Virus record (IMG/VR): IMGVR_UViG_3300023500_000016
Coordinates: 1 to 34,194 of that record
Source: a virus
Length of the DNA stretch: 34,194 nucleotides
Direction: 5' to 3' (one strand)
Part shown: positions 6,027-13,053 of the stretch, in pieces
Numbering within the stretch: the stretch's first letter is position 1
How the letters are laid out: every line of letters starts with the position of its first letter
Position numbers and translations under genes: made by a program
The notes under the pieces: generated by a model
Database searches by the model: none
The model's input: the letters and a program-made list of their open reading frames with translations, nothing else
Told to the model about the DNA's origin: nothing

Positions 6027-6354
6027 CCTGGCCCTCCTTGGTTTTCGTTATAGCCTCTATTCTCTCTATTACCTCGTCTATGCTCCATGCTGCGAACGCC
6101 ACCCCTCCATGGGAGCTTATCATATCCATGAATTCCCACTGGTCTTTGCTGGGCTTGTTCTTTCCGACTTTGAGCTCGATTGATAGCCATCTCCCGCCTG
6201 GCAGTATGCCCAGAATGTCGCCGGAGCCCTTCGAGCCATACCTTATCCATCCATTCCCTCTTTTGTATGCACCAGTATTGTTGCGGAAGCATGGTATTCC
6301 TACCAATCTCAACCACTGCAATGTCACTCGGACAAGATCAGATTCTTGTGTCAT
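6019..6354 (-). CDS. VRR-NUC domain nuclease
   Basis: The 111-residue protein shows the core of the VRR-NUC branch of the PD-(D/E)XK nucleases: GSGDILG with Asp46, then a strand with SIELKVG giving Glu60 and Lys62, then Gln72. Stand-alone VRR-NUC proteins of this size are frequent in phage replication blocks and act on branched or flapped DNA; this role is inferred. The start overlaps the upstream ASCH gene by ATGA. It lies in the run of small early genes downstream of the primase and helicase. Confidence 0.85.
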   Translation of the reverse strand: MTQESDLVRVTLQWLRLVGIPCFRNNTGAYKRGNGWIRYGSKGSGDILGILPGGRWLSIELKVGKNKPSKDQWEFMDMISSHGGVAFAAWSIDEVIERIEAITKTKEGQDG

Positions 6355-6875
6355 GCTTTTTCAATCTCCGCTACGAACACCCAGGGGTTCGTATGCCACA
6401 AGTGTTCTGGGTTATCTTGGTTCCATGTCGTGAAGTTTAAGCCATCATTTTCATGTGACGAATCTGAAAGCCTTTCAACTAGCACGCCTAGTATCTTGAT
6501 TCTCAACCTTGCGTATTCAAAGGGCATACTATCTGCTGGAAGCCACTCGAACCCACTCTCTCTCAACCATTCTTCATCCGCTTTCGATGCTTTAGTTTTA
6601 TAGTGAATACTCCCTATACCGTCTTCGGTATCAATCCATTCTTCTCTGATTCGTAGTACATCACCCGGCTTGCCGAAGGGGGCTGAAGGGTGGCCATGTT
6701 TCTCGATATATTCAGAAATATATCGTATTCCAACCCTACAACGATACGTCCCTACAAAGTGGCCGCCACCGTCCCATTCGTCGTCCATTACTGGCTGCGG
6801 ATCAACCACTCTACGCAGTTGCGTAATCGTGCCTGATTCGATGCCGTCTCTTTCATGTTTGGTTAGGGTTAGCAT
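6351..6875 (-). CDS. ASCH-domain protein
   Basis: The 174-residue protein begins with LTLTKHERDGIESGTITQLR, matching the start of phage ASCH proteins (ILxGxKTQTRR), followed by VVDPQP, GKPGDVLRIREEW and the late PWVFVAEIE strand. ASCH domains have a PUA-like beta-barrel and are thought to bind RNA or modified nucleotides. The usual KTxTRR motif is changed to TITQLRR, so a binding residue may be lost. AAAAGGA precedes the ATG by about nine bases. It overlaps both neighbours by a few bases. Confidence 0.75.
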   Translation of the reverse strand: MLTLTKHERDGIESGTITQLRRVVDPQPVMDDEWDGGGHFVGTYRCRVGIRYISEYIEKHGHPSAPFGKPGDVLRIREEWIDTEDGIGSIHYKTKASKADEEWLRESGFEWLPADSMPFEYARLRIKILGVLVERLSDSSHENDGLNFTTWNQDNPEHLWHTNPWVFVAEIEKA

Positions 6876-7126
6876 TGCAACCCATCCTTTTCGTCGTATA
6901 TCTGGTCTCTAACTTCGGCCCGGCATTGTGATTGGCACTTAATCTCATCGAGCAGCCTATCACACTTCCCCTCTAGCACTTCGTTGCGCAGCCTGAGGCG
7001 TTTGATTTCAACTATCAAATCTCTTATGTCGTTTTCATATCTCTCGCATAGGTTAGGCGTAGTACCTGCCCTTCTGTTCTTGGATACCATTTCGTCTAAT
7101 CTTTCATCACTTAGTGGTCCAATCAT
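6869..7126 (-). CDS. Hypothetical coiled-coil protein
   Basis: From ATG 7126 the 85-residue protein contains a long charged helix (IRDLIVEIKRLRLRNEVLEG), likely a coiled coil, and C-terminal cysteines. AAGGTG lies eight bases before ATG 7126. A longer form from ATG 7222 would overlap the stop of the upstream gene and has only a distant GAGG; I prefer the shorter start but cannot exclude the longer. No family recognised. Confidence 0.6.
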   Translation of the reverse strand: MIGPLSDERLDEMVSKNRRAGTTPNLCERYENDIRDLIVEIKRLRLRNEVLEGKCDRLLDEIKCQSQCRAEVRDQIYDEKDGLQC

Positions 7127-7215
7127 ATCTTGCACACCTTTATGTCTTGTCCATGCTGCACAACTTAACTTCGGAAAGTTGGCTCTTATACGCACTGGCC
7201 ACTGTATTAAAATCT

Positions 7216-7467
7216 TTAACATTCATTAGTTTTCCTCTCTCTTTCCCACGCCATTAGCAATCGACATGCGGCGTGTAGTAGGTGGTCTTCGGTTGTGTCG
7301 CCATTGTAGTGTTTATCTAAATGGTTTTGAGCACGGAGCCTATGAGTTAACATGTCCAACTCCACCCACTGATCGCCATGCGTAACAAACCCGTTCTCCA
7401 GCAGGCAATGTACAGCATGTAACGCTAAGCCGGGCATCTGCATATCTTCTGTAGTCTTGTCAGTCAT
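7216..7467 (-). CDS. Hypothetical small protein with HLLHAA motif
   Basis: The 83-residue protein ends with a helix reading DHLLHAACRLLMAWERE. A histidine pair in such a helix is reminiscent of small phage proteins of the nucleotide-pyrophosphohydrolase-like type (DUF5664-like), but the match is weak and I would not assign an activity. A strong GGGGAGG lies five bases before the ATG. It sits between two other unrecognised small early genes. Confidence 0.65.
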   Translation of the reverse strand: MTDKTTEDMQMPGLALHAVHCLLENGFVTHGDQWVELDMLTHRLRAQNHLDKHYNGDTTEDHLLHAACRLLMAWERERKTNEC

Positions 7468-7478
7468 TTTGTCCTCCC

Positions 7479-8042
7479 CTAATTAACATACAGCGAAGGA
7501 AGGCTCTGGGTATTGAATGACGCCATCGAAGGGCCAGTCGCCTTGCACAACTCAATCGCCCGATCCAACTCATACTTCATTTCTATCAGCTTTCTACTCA
7601 CCTTCTCGCGCCATATGCCCATTGCTTTTTTGAGCAAGAACGGAAACTCATCCAATTCTTCGCCCCATCGTGCCAGGATGTATTTCTCTCCATACCAGCC
7701 AGCTTTAGACCCAATCAGAACAGGGTCTTTCTCGTAGGCTTCTGGGTACATGACATACAACTCCTTGAAGTATTCGTCAGCCAGCGAGGCCACTTCCAAC
7801 ACACGAAGCGGAATCGGAGAATCCTTATAATCCTTAACCAGACAATGAACAGGGCATATGGTGGAATAGACCGCATGTTCCTGTTTGGTGATTTTCCGGT
7901 AAGGGAATCGAATCGTTTCGTCATCACCGCTCAAATCCTTCTGCCCATCAAGACCCAACTTTTCGATAATAGCATTAGCTTGGTCGCAATGCTCCATCGT
8001 TTCATTCGCCACTTCATCAATCGTAAATGTTTCAACTTTCAT
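7479..8042 (-). CDS. Hypothetical protein
   Basis: The 187-residue protein is soluble by appearance and mixed helix and strand. It contains a His/Cys patch around residue 60 (STICPVHCL) and a mostly helical C-terminal half. No family is recognised. AAAGGA precedes ATG 8042 and the start overlaps the upstream gene by ATGA, so it is coupled to it. Confidence 0.7.
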   Translation of the reverse strand: MKVETFTIDEVANETMEHCDQANAIIEKLGLDGQKDLSGDDETIRFPYRKITKQEHAVYSTICPVHCLVKDYKDSPIPLRVLEVASLADEYFKELYVMYPEAYEKDPVLIGSKAGWYGEKYILARWGEELDEFPFLLKKAMGIWREKVSRKLIEMKYELDRAIELCKATGPSMASFNTQSLPSLYVN

Positions 8043-8290
8043 CTTTGATTCCTTTCTCGTGCCTTTAGCATGGCATCAGCCGCATGGTAAGCGTCGTGTG
8101 CATTTTCTAAAAATGTAGATTCATCGTGCAGCGGATTGGTGCATATCCCCGTCATCACAGCGGCTGCGAAGTAATCTCTTAGCGACATGCCTGGACTATG
8201 CTCGACATTCATTTTATACCCGTCGCCCTTGTCGTTGCGGACATAGTCTGCCTCAATCGGAAATGCTGGTCCACCGTCTGCTATTGCCAT
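8039..8290 (-). CDS. Conserved phage protein with GGPAFP...GMSLRDYFAA
   Basis: The 83-residue protein has the hallmark order GGPAFP near the start, GMSLRDYFAA near residue 34 and a C-terminal AYHAADAMLKARE helix. Short proteins with exactly this layout are widespread in phage early regions, but their function is unknown to me. AGGAG lies nine bases before the ATG. It is the first gene after the structured RNA region that follows the primase. Confidence 0.85.
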   Translation of the reverse strand: MAIADGGPAFPIEADYVRNDKGDGYKMNVEHSPGMSLRDYFAAAVMTGICTNPLHDESTFLENAHDAYHAADAMLKARERNQR

Positions 8291-8346
8291 CTTATTCTTC
8301 TCCTAATTGTTTCTCTCTGGTCCTATTATTTCACGCCTTCCAACTG

Positions 8347-8489
8347 TCAAGTAATCCTTGACGGTTCGATTAGGCGTGCGGGTTACGACACCCGCGAGCG
8401 AGCCACTACACCACGCCCTGGTCATGACCAACGCCACCGAAGCCGCCTATCCCACGCCGGTTACTCATACAGTAAGTGTGGCTAGGCGG
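8347..8489 (-). other. Structured RNA region after the tRNA
   Basis: This gap holds no gene but several strong folds on the minus strand: CCGCCTA/TAGGCGG closing a 47-base structure with an inner TTACT/AGTAA hairpin (8443-8489); a perfect TGGTCATGACCA palindrome (8419-8430); a fold closed by GGCGTG/CACGCC around a GCGGGT/ACCCGC hairpin (8373-8417) that resembles a tRNA without a T arm, with CGT in the loop; and a GTCAAG/CTTGAC hairpin near 8347-8363. These may be decayed tRNAs or processing signals. Confidence 0.5.
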
Positions 8490-8497
8490 TTCGTTAT

Positions 8498-8568
8498 TAC
8501 CCGCACCAGAAATCGAACCTGAGTCATCCCGATTGCAAATCGAGACTCTGCCACTGAGCTATGCGGGC
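8498..8568 (-). tRNA. tRNA, probably Ala (anticodon TGC)
   Basis: Seventy-one bases fold as a cloverleaf: acceptor GCCCGCA/TGCGGGT with a terminal G-T pair, D arm GCTC/GAGT, anticodon stem CTCGA/TCGGG with loop TTTGCAA, and a T arm with the usual GGTTCGATT loop. The loop places TGC at 34-36, hence Ala. Position 26 is missing and the T stem closes with a G-T pair. If the stem were shifted by one base the anticodon would read GCA (Cys), but pairing is then poor. CCA is not encoded. Confidence 0.75.
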
Positions 8569-8630
8569 AAAATGCGGCTTATTTATCGTGGACACCGCAA
8601 AACCACGTCCTGGGAAAGGATACCTCACAT

Positions 8631-9488
8631 TTAAAATTCCTCTGCCTGCTGAATTGCCTTCATTACTTTTTCATGTGTCGCGCCACCTTGTAACCATTCG
8701 CGAATATCATTCGTATAATGTGGGACAATCATCTTCAACCGGCATTTTGTAGCAAGTACATCTGCCAGACGTTTTGCACCAGCCATACCGGGACTGTCTC
8801 GGTCACCAATTATACAAACTTTCTGCCCGTGCCTTACAAATTCCATTAGCATATCAACGCCGCCAGTACAGCTTGGACGCCCAACCGCATCAAAACCAAG
8901 GTCAAGCGCAGCAGCAACATCGGTTGGCCCTTCACATATAAGTAGTACAGTTCTTGGCTGCTGTGCGGCCTGCCTATACAGCGGAATGAATAACCCAGTG
9001 CGACTATGTTTCCACGACCATTTGCGTGATGAGTCGATTGCGCGGATTCGAACACCAATTCGCTTCCCGTCAGCACGCTTCATCGGGAATGTCCAATTCC
9101 CTTCAAGAGTTTTTCCGACTTCCATCAGGTCAAGGCTTTCACCAGTAACGCCTAGAGACTCGCCGAATTTTTCAAGCATATTGCCGTAAATTCTATCACA
9201 GCTATGGCTTACAATTTCCTCCCAATCAAGTTCAATCCTCTGAAGCCTAGCATCCTTCGACCTGTCGATTATAGGACGAGGGAATGCAACACCTGGAAGA
9301 TTCCGCCTTGTATTGTCGCTACCACCTAGCAGGTGCAGAAACCCAGCATTGCCTAAATCTTTAGTTGCACCATCTGGAGTTCTTGGGCAGATGACAGCAT
9401 TACCATCAATATGCACTAAGCACCAATCTGGCTTCTTACAAATCGGACAAGGCTGTTTTTTATTAACGTGCTTCCATTCGCCTACCAC
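8631..9488 (-). CDS. Toprim DNA primase with N-terminal zinc finger
   Basis: About 285 residues. The N-terminus has a zinc-binding set of Cys14, Cys17, Cys23 and Cys34 (numbered from GTG 9488), as in primases. The second half is a Toprim domain: CEGPTD gives the catalytic Glu186, and GDRDSPG gives Asp229 and Asp231 that bind metal. It makes RNA primers for phage DNA synthesis. It overlaps the end of the helicase gene; GGAGG at 9497-9501 fits GTG 9488, though GTG 9503 is also open. There is no fused helicase domain, which is supplied by the neighbouring gene. Confidence 0.85.
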   Translation of the reverse strand: MVGEWKHVNKKQPCPICKKPDWCLVHIDGNAVICPRTPDGATKDLGNAGFLHLLGGSDNTRRNLPGVAFPRPIIDRSKDARLQRIELDWEEIVSHSCDRIYGNMLEKFGESLGVTGESLDLMEVGKTLEGNWTFPMKRADGKRIGVRIRAIDSSRKWSWKHSRTGLFIPLYRQAAQQPRTVLLICEGPTDVAAALDLGFDAVGRPSCTGGVDMLMEFVRHGQKVCIIGDRDSPGMAGAKRLADVLATKCRLKMIVPHYTNDIREWLQGGATHEKVMKAIQQAEEF

Positions 9489-11167
9489 CTTCGACGCCTC
9501 CACCCGTTCCGGCTTAACTCACCCATCGCTGCACCCGCCTCAGCCCTTGTCATTTCGTTTGCGTTTTCATAACCGCATGACTTCAACCTTTTAACCTGTT
9601 TGTATGTTGCCATACCAGCGTCCCTTCGACGAAACAAATCAGACAAAAGCGCGGAAGCAATTGCCTTGGTTGCCCCATTCATTTTGGATGCTTCAACTCC
9701 AAATCTTTCCAATGCCGCAATCTGCCTGGGTGTTGCTAGGCTTTGTGGATCTCTACTGCCACCAAAATCCCTGGGTGCTTCAATCGCCAACACATCAAAG
9801 GGGTTCACTTTGCCTATTCTGTATTTTGCTTGACCCTTAACAACGCTGCGGCGATTCTTTGCTTTTTCTTCTGCAATTCTCATGCGTTCTTTTTCTGCAA
9901 TAATCTCGTCATTCGCATCTGCAAGCATCGTCATCATGTCGACGGCATTGCCTAGCTTCTTGGTTTTTCTTTTGGCGCGTTCAATAACATCATCATCGTA
10001 ATCACCACCAAGAATATCACTCGTTGTAACTAACTTGTGTCTTCCAGAATTACCAACAAAATCGAGGATCAATGCAGACGACTTTCCACTAGACGCAATA
10101 GCGTCCTTTCGTCCTTCTGCTGTTTGTGGCCCATCCACAACTCCAGGCAACGGCCTAGTACCTCGACCTACCATCTGAGTGTATAAACTCCGCGATTTTG
10201 TCGGCCTTGCTATAGCAACAATTTCAATTGATGGCACGTCGAATCCCTCAGTGCATACCCCAACATTCACGAGAAATTGAAAGTCACCTGAATCAAACCC
10301 TTTCATTATTCCCTTTCGGGCCTCTGTCTCAGTCTTTCCGGTTACCACCATTGCCGAATTTTTCTTGTGGCGGTTGAAGATTTCGGACATTCGCTCGGCC
10401 TGCATGACTGTCACGGCAAAAACAAGCGTTTTCCTTCCAGCAGCAATTTCTATTGTTGGACCAACAACTTCATGCAGATTGTTTTCCTCGACCATTATTT
10501 CGCCGAGTTCTTTGGCATTTAAGTCGCCAGCCGTGGTCTTACATTTTGAAAAATCAAGGGATTCAACATCAACAAGCTGCTGCTCAATCGGAACAAGCCA
10601 CCCGTCGGTGATTGCTTCGGTCATCGCATAGCTATAAGGTGCTTCATCAAATACCTTACCAAGTGCTGCAGTATCCGCACGATCTGGCGTAGCAGTAACA
10701 CCAAGCACTTTCAAGTTGGGGTTGGTGCGATAATAATTAATCACATTACGATATGTTTTTGACGTTGCGTGATGCGCTTCATCAATGATCAGTAGAACAA
10801 ATTCAAATGGATCAAACCTCTGCATTCTGCCACCAAGCCGTCCAGCGTTTTGGGTTTGAACCGATGATACTACAACATTAGATTTCTGGAATAAACTCGT
10901 TTCATTTGACCATGAATCTGCTTTTTCTAGTGAACAGTGCTCACCTGAAACGAGTTTGATTTTGCTCATCGCCTGCGATAGCAATTCATCGCGATGGGCA
11001 ATCACTATAGCGCGACCCCCTTTTTTTATCATCTGATCTAATACATGCGAAAATACGATCGTCTTCCCGCAGCCAGTCGGCATAACTATGAGTGCTGCAG
11101 GTGTCCCGCGATCATAGCATTCTAAAGTTTTATCTATTGCATCCTGCTGATAAGGTCGTGGTTTCAT
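9482..11167 (-). CDS. Superfamily 2 DNA helicase (DEAH type)
   Basis: About 561 residues with all core SF2 motifs: Walker A MPTGCGKT (29-36), DEAH (129-132), VTATPDRADT (motif III area), and QMVGRGTRP (motif VI) after the CTEGFD strand. It resembles the type III restriction/RecQ-like phage helicases that unwind DNA at the fork. The last ~80 residues hold a repeated TPRQIAALERFG and TYKQVKRLKSCG pattern, likely two copies of a small DNA-binding fold. ATG 11167 follows GGGAG by nine bases; TTG/ATG at 11188-11191 are weaker. It is coupled to the primase downstream. Confidence 0.9.
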   Translation of the reverse strand: MKPRPYQQDAIDKTLECYDRGTPAALIVMPTGCGKTIVFSHVLDQMIKKGGRAIVIAHRDELLSQAMSKIKLVSGEHCSLEKADSWSNETSLFQKSNVVVSSVQTQNAGRLGGRMQRFDPFEFVLLIIDEAHHATSKTYRNVINYYRTNPNLKVLGVTATPDRADTAALGKVFDEAPYSYAMTEAITDGWLVPIEQQLVDVESLDFSKCKTTAGDLNAKELGEIMVEENNLHEVVGPTIEIAAGRKTLVFAVTVMQAERMSEIFNRHKKNSAMVVTGKTETEARKGIMKGFDSGDFQFLVNVGVCTEGFDVPSIEIVAIARPTKSRSLYTQMVGRGTRPLPGVVDGPQTAEGRKDAIASSGKSSALILDFVGNSGRHKLVTTSDILGGDYDDDVIERAKRKTKKLGNAVDMMTMLADANDEIIAEKERMRIAEEKAKNRRSVVKGQAKYRIGKVNPFDVLAIEAPRDFGGSRDPQSLATPRQIAALERFGVEASKMNGATKAIASALLSDLFRRRDAGMATYKQVKRLKSCGYENANEMTRAEAGAAMGELSRNGWRRRRW

Positions 11168-11939
11168 GCCATTGCTCTCCCGCTGCATCAATTTTCATTT
11201 TTGTCAACCATCCCTGTTTGTTGCAAGCCTTGCAGCCATCCTGGCCGCAATATGGGCAAGGACCGTACGGCATTGCAATTCTGATATTGCCACGCACGTT
11301 TTTCAAATCAATGTCGAGTCGATTCCAATTTATATGTGCACCAAGCGGGCTTTCGCATAGCACTTTGGCCAGTGCCTTCGCTTTGGCAATGTGAGATAGT
11401 ATTTCATTAAACTTTGTCTTATTATTGATCGCTTCTGCCACCCACTCAGATAGCTCGCCCTTTTTGAGCAGCTTCAGCCGTGGCCTTTCCTGTTTCCCCG
11501 AAGGTTTTTGATCATTAATTTTTCTGACAACACTTTTGACCAGCTGACCAGTAACCTGCGGCTTACCGTTTTTTTGTGGTGCAACCTCAACAACCGCCTT
11601 CCACGCTTCAGCTTGCTTAGCTGCCGGCAACTTTGCGAGTTCTCTTGCCTGTCTTTCATTGGGTTCTGGCGCATTTGGTAACCCATGGGTTACTTTTTGC
11701 GAACTCGCAACCTGTTTAATCACGTCGAAAGCCTTAATTTTTCGGTAAACATGTTGTTTGGTCATGTGCCATTTTTGCGTACAGTATTGGTCAAACGTGT
11801 TGAATTCATCCTTATATAGTCCTTTTTGCTTAATCACTGTGAGCGCGCCCGCAACATCCATAAATCCAGACAATCCAACGTCTATAATTTTTTCAAGTGC
11901 AGCTTTTTCCTGTGCTTTTTCGATTGAAAATATCTTCAT
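11130..11939 (-). CDS. ParB-like/replication DNA-binding protein with zinc ribbon
   Basis: About 269 residues. Residues 25-85 (GALTVIKQKGLYKDEFNTFDQYC then MTKQHVYRKIKAF) fit a helix-turn-helix region seen in phage and plasmid proteins often annotated ParB-like or replication initiator. A GLPNAPEPNERQARELAKL linker and a Lys-rich segment follow, then a C-terminal CPYCGQDGCKACNKQGW zinc ribbon. AAAGGAG lies nine bases before ATG 11939. It precedes and overlaps the helicase, so it may load it at an origin (inference). The 16-bp palindrome shared with two intergenic sites lies within its codons (11678-11693). Confidence 0.7.
   Translation of the reverse strand: MKIFSIEKAQEKAALEKIIDVGLSGFMDVAGALTVIKQKGLYKDEFNTFDQYCTQKWHMTKQHVYRKIKAFDVIKQVASSQKVTHGLPNAPEPNERQARELAKLPAAKQAEAWKAVVEVAPQKNGKPQVTGQLVKSVVRKINDQKPSGKQERPRLKLLKKGELSEWVAEAINNKTKFNEILSHIAKAKALAKVLCESPLGAHINWNRLDIDLKNVRGNIRIAMPYGPCPYCGQDGCKACNKQGWLTKMKIDAAGEQWHETTTLSAGCNR
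11678..11693. repeat. Dispersed palindrome GTAACCCATGGGTTAC, copy inside a gene
   Basis: A perfect 16-bp palindrome followed by a T run on the plus strand. It recurs at 15421-15438 and 25310-25327, both extended to 18 bp as AGTAACCCATGGGTTACT and also followed by T runs. Confidence 0.9.
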
Positions 11940-12011
11940 TTGATCGTACTCCTTTAATTTGTGGGCGCAGCCCGGCTTATATCCGTGCATACCTCCCTAG
12001 CTGGGGGCATC

Positions 12012-12030
12012 CTTCCTGGTCCGCAGGAAG
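12012..12030 (-). promoter_or_regulatory. Hairpin in the leader of the ParB-like gene
   Basis: CTTCCTG/CAGGAAG arms of 7 bp around a 5-base loop, about 75 bases before the start at 11939. It could be an attenuator or a CsrA-type or other protein target. No terminator T run follows. Confidence 0.4.
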
Positions 12031-12050
12031 CACAGATTTTTCAAACTAAT

Positions 12051-12341
12051 CTACAAGATAGCCAACTGGCGATTGTTCCCTTGCAGCATACGGGCGTTTG
12101 CCTTTTCGTTGCTGCTGCTGATTATGCACGTCGCAAGTTGTCGCCGGGTAGACAGTGCTTGCTCTATTTTGGGTTGCCCCGCGATGCTAGCTATGGCAAG
12201 AATTCCGCTAATTCTTGCCTCGCTGGGACTTATTTCTGGTGATCGCCTCACCGAATCACGACATTTGGCCTTGGGCAATACCGCCTGTACCTTGGGGAAC
12301 GTGATCAAAGACCGTATCTTGCAGCTATATTTAATAATCAT
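12051..12341 (-). CDS. Doubtful open frame after csrA
   Basis: A 96-codon frame starts at ATG 12341, overlapping the end of a 35-codon frame (12331-12438). The product is basic in the first half, with SPSEARISGILAIAS in the middle. There is no clear ribosome-binding site and no recognised family. It fills a gap of about 500 bases between csrA and the ParB-like gene, otherwise without features except a hairpin. Real coding is possible through coupling, not proven. Confidence 0.35.
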   Translation of the reverse strand: MIIKYSCKIRSLITFPKVQAVLPKAKCRDSVRRSPEISPSEARISGILAIASIAGQPKIEQALSTRRQLATCIISSSNEKANARMLQGNNRQLAIL

Positions 12342-12438
12342 AATCAAGTACAAAACAGATGAGTGTGCCGGAAGAACACCGCATTAGGACACTCGCTATC
12401 TTTTCGGCTCTGTCTTCAAATGTTATTTTTTCTTTCAT
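12331..12438 (-). CDS. Possible 35-residue protein coupled to csrA
   Basis: A short frame begins at ATG 12438 and overlaps the csrA stop by ATGA, the coupling used by many genes in this window. The product starts MKEKITFEDRAEKIASVLMR and is amphipathic and helical by appearance. No own ribosome-binding site is seen and no family is recognised. Confidence 0.4.
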   Translation of the reverse strand: MKEKITFEDRAEKIASVLMRCSSGTLICFVLDYDY

Positions 12439-12623
12439 CTCGGATTGGCCGCCTTTTTTGCATGAAGTTTTTTCCTGTCAATAACAATACTTCTGTCAGC
12501 ATTGAACGCAAGTTTAACAGCTTGTCTACTTATGTCATACTCGACAAACACAACCTCAACAAGTTCACCTGCTGGCGTCGTTATAATAATCGAATCATTT
12601 CGTCTAATACTCAGTACAAGCAT
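12435..12623 (-). CDS. csrA: CsrA-family RNA-binding regulator
   Basis: The 62-residue protein begins MLVLSIRRNDSIII, the hallmark start of CsrA, followed by strands EVVFVEY and QAVKLAF and the SIVIDRKKL end that corresponds to the VHRxEI segment of CsrA. CsrA is a dimer that binds GGA in mRNA leaders and blocks or alters translation. The family is known in bacteria and in some phages. AAAGGA precedes ATG 12623 by five bases. It lies right after a tRNA-like element. The ANGGA-rich RBSs of the phage and the host mRNAs are possible targets. The Arg near the end of strand 5 (R50) is conserved. Confidence 0.85.
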   Translation of the reverse strand: MLVLSIRRNDSIIITTPAGELVEVVFVEYDISRQAVKLAFNADRSIVIDRKKLHAKKAANPR

Positions 12624-12642
12624 TTCAATCCTTTCAAAAAAA

Positions 12643-12706
12643 TAGAGCGTGCGGGAGTCGAACCCGCAACGAATCAGGGTAACTAATGATTCGCTTGCCA
12701 CGCACC
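12643..12706 (-). tRNA. tRNA-like element with canonical T arm but abnormal anticodon arm
   Basis: The T arm GCGGG-TTCGACT-CCCGC is textbook and is followed by a 7-base acceptor strand (ACGCTCT) and discriminator A. GGTGCGT upstream can pair with it with one mismatch. Between them lies a 7-bp stem CGAATCA/TGATTCG with a 10-base loop and no D arm. A longer reading up to 12732 (GGGGCGA acceptor) would give 90 bases with this stem as a long variable arm, but then no normal anticodon hairpin is found. Amino acid not assigned; it could be a decayed tRNA, a tRNA-like domain or an attachment-site copy of a tRNA 3' half. Confidence 0.4.
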
Positions 12707-12738
12707 TGCTCGCGGACAGATGCCATCGCCCCACGGCA

Positions 12739-13053
12739 TCAACCTGTCGGGGCTTCTACCTCCTGCCCGGTCGTCATTCCGGAGTCGATGCCAAGGTTTT
12801 CATTCGGCGCATTGAAACACTCTGGATTATCCAAATCAAAATCTTTTTGTGCATAACTCGTCGGTGACAATCCACGAGCTAAGAATTTTATAGCACGTTT
12901 GTATGATGATGGTGATAAGTCAATATAGTCGCATTTCATCATATTGAATTCATCTTCTTCTGGTCCGCAAACCTCATCGATTTTGAATCTGTATCGCTTG
13001 ACATTTTTGGTCGATTTCGACACATCACATTGCCTTACTTCAATTTGCGACAT
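12739..13053 (-). CDS. Hypothetical protein
   Basis: About 104 residues from ATG 13053 (MSQIEVRQCDV); an ATG at 13065 gives four more residues but sits too close to the AAAGG site. The first half has strand-like KRYRFKIDEV, the middle a Tyr/Asp-rich segment and the end is Gly/Thr/Glu-rich and probably disordered. It overlaps the end of the upstream recombination partner gene and precedes the tRNA-like element. No family recognised. Confidence 0.65.
   Translation of the reverse strand: MSQIEVRQCDVSKSTKNVKRYRFKIDEVCGPEEDEFNMMKCDYIDLSPSSYKRAIKFLARGLSPTSYAQKDFDLDNPECFNAPNENLGIDSGMTTGQEVEAPTG

Noticed and set aside
5725-6183. Plus-strand frame opposite the small genes near 6 kb
   Set aside because: Antisense to well-supported minus-strand genes with RBSs and a recognised VRR-NUC domain.
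12073-12387. Plus-strand frame with a hydrophobic start
   Set aside because: Antisense within the minus-strand operon, with no promoter or RBS.
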